DNA from: Heliomarina baculiformis
Lineage (GTDB): Bacteria > Pseudomonadota > Alphaproteobacteria > Rhodobacterales > Rhodobacteraceae
Reading direction: 5' to 3'
Assembly: GCF_019966545.1 (NCBI RefSeq)
Contig: NZ_JAIMIC010000003.1
Coordinates: forward strand, 186,001-250,000
DNA length: 64,000 nucleotides
Position 1 is the first letter of the stretch, and each line of letters begins with the position of its first letter. The notes beneath the pieces were generated by a model, which saw only the letters and a list, made by a program, of their open reading frames with translations, was not told the origin of the DNA and searched no databases. The translations under genes and the position numbers were made by a program. Shown here in pieces: positions 61,678 through 64,000 of the stretch.

Positions 61678-62054
61678 GCCTTGCACTCCAGCTCTGCGAT
61701 GGTGCCCTTCGCCTTCAGCGCATCGATCTGGCTGTCATCAGCCTCGATGAGCACCTTGGCGTTGACCGAGAGGGCATCCTTTTCCCGGCGCGTGATGTTC
61801 GATCGGCTGCTCTTCGGAAAGCCGTAGAGGAAGAAGATCCTATCGGATTTCTTCTTCCGGAAGCCGATGATGGTCCGGAAACCACCCGACTTGCCTCCGC
61901 CTGTGCGCGCGATCCTCTTCTTGAAGAGGTAGCCGCCAAGGTCCGCTTCGACGTTGCCGTCAAACGCTTCCTTCGCGGCCGCACAGAGGTCCTCGTCCGA
62001 TATCGCCTCGGACCCGGCCCACTTTCTGAACGCCTTTCCAACGAATACTCTCAC
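61674..62054 (-). CDS. RelE-like toxin (PF06296 type)
   Basis: A 126-residue basic protein: VGKAFRKWAGSEAISDEDLCAAAKEAFDGN and LGGYLFKKRIARTGGGKSGGFRTIIGFRKKKSDRIFFLYGFPKSSRSNI match the group of RelE-type toxins typically paired with an HTH antitoxin. GTG 62054 has GGGAGGAG directly upstream with short spacing; GTG 62069 is the alternative. It precedes the antitoxin with a 4-nt overlap. Confidence 0.85.
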   Translation of the reverse strand: MRVFVGKAFRKWAGSEAISDEDLCAAAKEAFDGNVEADLGGYLFKKRIARTGGGKSGGFRTIIGFRKKKSDRIFFLYGFPKSSRSNITRREKDALSVNAKVLIEADDSQIDALKAKGTIAELECKA

Positions 62055-62063
62055 GCTCCTCCC

Positions 62064-62078
62064 TAACACTTAGTGTTA
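62064..62078. promoter_or_regulatory. Operator palindrome of the toxin-antitoxin operon
   Basis: TAACACT-T-AGTGTTA is a perfect 7+1+7 inverted repeat, 10 bp before the toxin start. A site at the start of a toxin-antitoxin operon is usually the autoregulatory operator. Confidence 0.6.
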
Positions 62079-62094
62079 CACTTGTCCATTTCAA

Positions 62095-63357
62095 TCAGCT
62101 CTCGGCGGTCTCGGCTGCAACCTGAGACAGGTGACGATCGAGAACGAAGTCGACGAAGGTGCTGGCGGCCCCGATCGCGAGCCGCGCGTGCCGCGGCTGG
62201 AGACCCTTGAAGTCGCGCCCGCGGCCATGGCCCTTGCCGTAGGCGTTGCGCAACGGAGCGAGAGAGTGCGCGATATTTCCAAGGCTGGTCAGGATACCCC
62301 TAATTTCGTTCGCGCCCTTGGCGTTCTCATCGATCCCGTCCGGCATGATCTTAATCTCTCGGCGGAGAAGCTTCAGCAGCTCGGGGATCTCCGCCTTTTC
62401 GGGATAGGCGACCTTCCGATCGTCGAGGATCAGCTTGCAACAGCTCTCGACGATCTCCTTTGCCAAGGCGATCGCCTCGCCAGGCTCGCTGTCGCCGATG
62501 CGCTCGAGGCGTCGCAGATCCTCGTAGAGCGTATCCGAGTTCAGGGTTGCTGCCACGGCCTTGATGCGCTGGACAGACCCACCCAAGGCGTGAACCTTGC
62601 GTTGTGGCACATAGGCCGGTCGGCCATCGATGATGGCGTCCTCGACGAGTTCCCATCCGTCGGCCCGCAGGTGACCATTGAACGCCCGGGCGAGCGCATC
62701 CTGCTCCGCGTCGTCCTTCCGGACGATGGGATGAAGAATCTCGCAGATGAACTTCAGGAAGGTATCCTGATCAGCGGCATAGAGACGGAAGCGCGGGTCG
62801 CTGTAGACCCAGTCCTGCGACCAGTCGAAATTGTTGATGCAGTGTTGCCAGATGTCCTGCTCGGCGTTCTGGAACCGGCTGTCATAAGAGGGCAGGGAGG
62901 TCAGATCGAAGATCCGGCTGAGGAAGGCAATCTCATCCAGGGCGCCGTGCCAGGCAGTCTCCCTGGCACGCATCTCGTCGAGGATGGCGGCGCGTGTCCG
63001 TTCGCTGATCTTCCCGTCGGGCAGACGCCGCCCCGGCGGCGCGGCGCGCATCGGCGAGATCTCCGCGCTCACCCAGTATCCATTGTCCTTGCCTGTGACG
63101 AGTTCGAGGTTCTTCGAGATGATCCCGGCGATCTCGTTCCGGCTGTCCTCTATCCACACGAAAACACTGACCGGGACGCGTAGAAAGACGGTCCAGAGCT
63201 CGGTGCCGCCGTTCCAGTTGTCGTACCCGACCTCGTCGATCTCGATATCTGCCTGACTCATGGCGCGGAGGGCATCATGTTCGCCTTTCTGGCGAAGGAG
63301 CTCTGCCACGGTGGGCAGGCTCCCCTCGATTTCGCGTCTGATGCTCAGGTATCTCAT
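62095..63357 (-). CDS. Abortive infection family protein
   Basis: A 420-residue protein. The C-terminal segment LRNAYGKGHGRGRDFKGLQPRHARLAIGAASTFVDFVLD is characteristic of the Abi C-terminal domain, in which R-AYG--HG and PRHARLA are highly conserved. The N-terminal 280 residues are not recognised. Such proteins are found in phage defence islands; a nucleic-acid-binding role is suspected. It is upstream of the RelE-type pair on the same strand. Confidence 0.85.
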   Translation of the reverse strand: MRYLSIRREIEGSLPTVAELLRQKGEHDALRAMSQADIEIDEVGYDNWNGGTELWTVFLRVPVSVFVWIEDSRNEIAGIISKNLELVTGKDNGYWVSAEISPMRAAPPGRRLPDGKISERTRAAILDEMRARETAWHGALDEIAFLSRIFDLTSLPSYDSRFQNAEQDIWQHCINNFDWSQDWVYSDPRFRLYAADQDTFLKFICEILHPIVRKDDAEQDALARAFNGHLRADGWELVEDAIIDGRPAYVPQRKVHALGGSVQRIKAVAATLNSDTLYEDLRRLERIGDSEPGEAIALAKEIVESCCKLILDDRKVAYPEKAEIPELLKLLRREIKIMPDGIDENAKGANEIRGILTSLGNIAHSLAPLRNAYGKGHGRGRDFKGLQPRHARLAIGAASTFVDFVLDRHLSQVAAETAES

Positions 63358-63411
63358 CGGCGTAGTCTCGAACAGGTTGAGCCGAAGGACCTCAGTTGGC
63401 AGCTGCCAACC

Positions 63412-63954
63412 TCATGCGCCTTCGTCTTCCAGGGGATCTTTGCTGCGCATTTTGGTGAGGTTACGTGCTGACTTCACGCAGTCACCAATCGTGTTCAGGA
63501 CGGCGTCTTTATGATCTCGATTTATGTCCACCGCCAGAAGCCCCGGGGAAATAATGTGGGTAGTGCTTCTCAGGAGCGGGGGGAGCTTGATCATTCGGGC
63601 GTTTCTCTGCGCCTTCGCGACCGCCGCGGCAACTGAATCACCAAGCATCTTGATCGCCGGGCCTTCACCCAATCGCTCTGAGAGCTCTTCAAGCATGAAG
63701 GCGGCATAGGCGACGCAACGCGCTCCATCGTCCGTATCGTCCCAGAGTTCCAGAAGGCTGGATCCGATCAACTGGGCAACACTCCAGGGGGCGTTCGTCG
63801 GCAGGGCGATATGATCGAGGAATTGCTTCAGCCAGAGCGACGTTTCTTTGCGCTCCCACTCGAACTGCGTCGTATCTCCGTCGATGCTGACGTATCGGTA
63901 ATTCCCCTCCAGCATAGCGCCGAGGGCATCAGAATATGCTTCCTGCGAAATCAT
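63412..63954 (-). CDS. Hypothetical protein (180 aa)
   Basis: A 180-residue mostly helical protein (SVAQLIGSSLLELWDDTDDGARCVAYAAFMLEELSERLG, AAAVAKAQRNARMIKLPPLLRSTTHII). No family recognised. It lies 55 bp upstream of the Abi gene on the same strand and may be cotranscribed with it. Confidence 0.55.
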   Translation of the reverse strand: MISQEAYSDALGAMLEGNYRYVSIDGDTTQFEWERKETSLWLKQFLDHIALPTNAPWSVAQLIGSSLLELWDDTDDGARCVAYAAFMLEELSERLGEGPAIKMLGDSVAAAVAKAQRNARMIKLPPLLRSTTHIISPGLLAVDINRDHKDAVLNTIGDCVKSARNLTKMRSKDPLEDEGA

Positions 63955-64000
63955 GCGCTTGTTGCGCGCGATCTGTAGAGCGACCTGGCTCCAAGCCGAT

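Overview
The window looks like part of a chromosome or large replicon of a denitrifying alphaproteobacterium of the Rhodobacterales (Paracoccus/Roseobacter relatives). The evidence is the high GC content, a norCBQD-nnrU cluster, pseudoazurin, NnrS, an Nnr-type Crp/Fnr regulator, an NsrR-type Rrf2 regulator, a ccoNOQP operon, DUF1127 and Rnk proteins. No rRNA, tRNA or CRISPR array was seen.

Layout. 1-0.9 kb: remains of an HPP-CBS gene broken by an IS256-type fragment. 1.1-12.5 kb: nitric oxide block (Fsr-like MFS carrier, hemN, nnrU, two tiny membrane genes, norD, norQ, norB, norC, a DUF1858-like gene, an Nnr-type regulator, pseudoazurin, nnrS), with FNR/Nnr-type boxes before hemN, norC and pseudoazurin. 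12.5-17.6 kb: IS landing zone with an intact-looking IS21 element with 6-bp target duplication, a decayed IS3-family element, and an IS110/IS1111-type element. 17.8-25.8 kb: an unrecognised six-gene, one-strand module containing tyrosine-recombinase-like proteins, preceded by five tandem 21-bp repeats and carrying a hairpin that covers a Shine-Dalgarno sequence. 26.4-33.5 kb: membrane and stress genes (TauE-like, PACE, HPP-CBS, GntR, EamA, MscS, zinc ribbon, Rnk). 33.6-36.6 kb: two members of a small GreA/Rnk-like family, and nsrR. 36.7-41.7 kb: formyl-THF cyclo-ligase, PAS protein, a damaged rsuA-like gene, gdhA, a TRIC-type channel. 41.7-45.7 kb: quinone/aromatic detoxification cluster with a divergent LysR regulator. 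45.9-52.5 kb: ten-gene operon from truncated hemoglobin through DUF488, nitronate monooxygenase, ccoS and ccoNOQP to DUF2189. 52.6-54.4 kb: DUF6522 and two more GreA/Rnk-like paralogues. 54.6-57.3 kb: a second IS3 plus IS1111 pair. 57.3-64 kb: defence/toxin-antitoxin island with a truncated MmeI-like methyltransferase, VapBC-type and RelE/HigA-type pairs, a DnaQ-type exonuclease and an Abi protein.

Most interesting observation. All four GreA/Rnk-like paralogues (starts at 34065 minus, 35599, 53061 and 53909) have the same 80-82 nt upstream element, which ends 43-54 nt before the start codon and has a TTGAC-type -35 box upstream, at the same distance in three of the four. It can fold into a chain of mutually exclusive hairpins (CGGTT/AACCG; AACCGCC/GGCGGTT; CCCCGGG/CCCGGGG), with compensatory changes between copies. 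I know of no described RNA of this kind. It reads as a candidate cis-regulatory RNA controlling a whole paralogue family.

How the genes work together. The Nnr-type regulator, FNR-type boxes, nor genes, NnrS and pseudoazurin form a NO respiration unit. The NsrR-like protein appears to share a 27-bp operator with the hemoglobin-cbb3 operon, which ties a high-affinity oxidase to NO sensing. The accessory regions at 12-26 kb and 54-64 kb show repeated insertion of mobile DNA next to these units.
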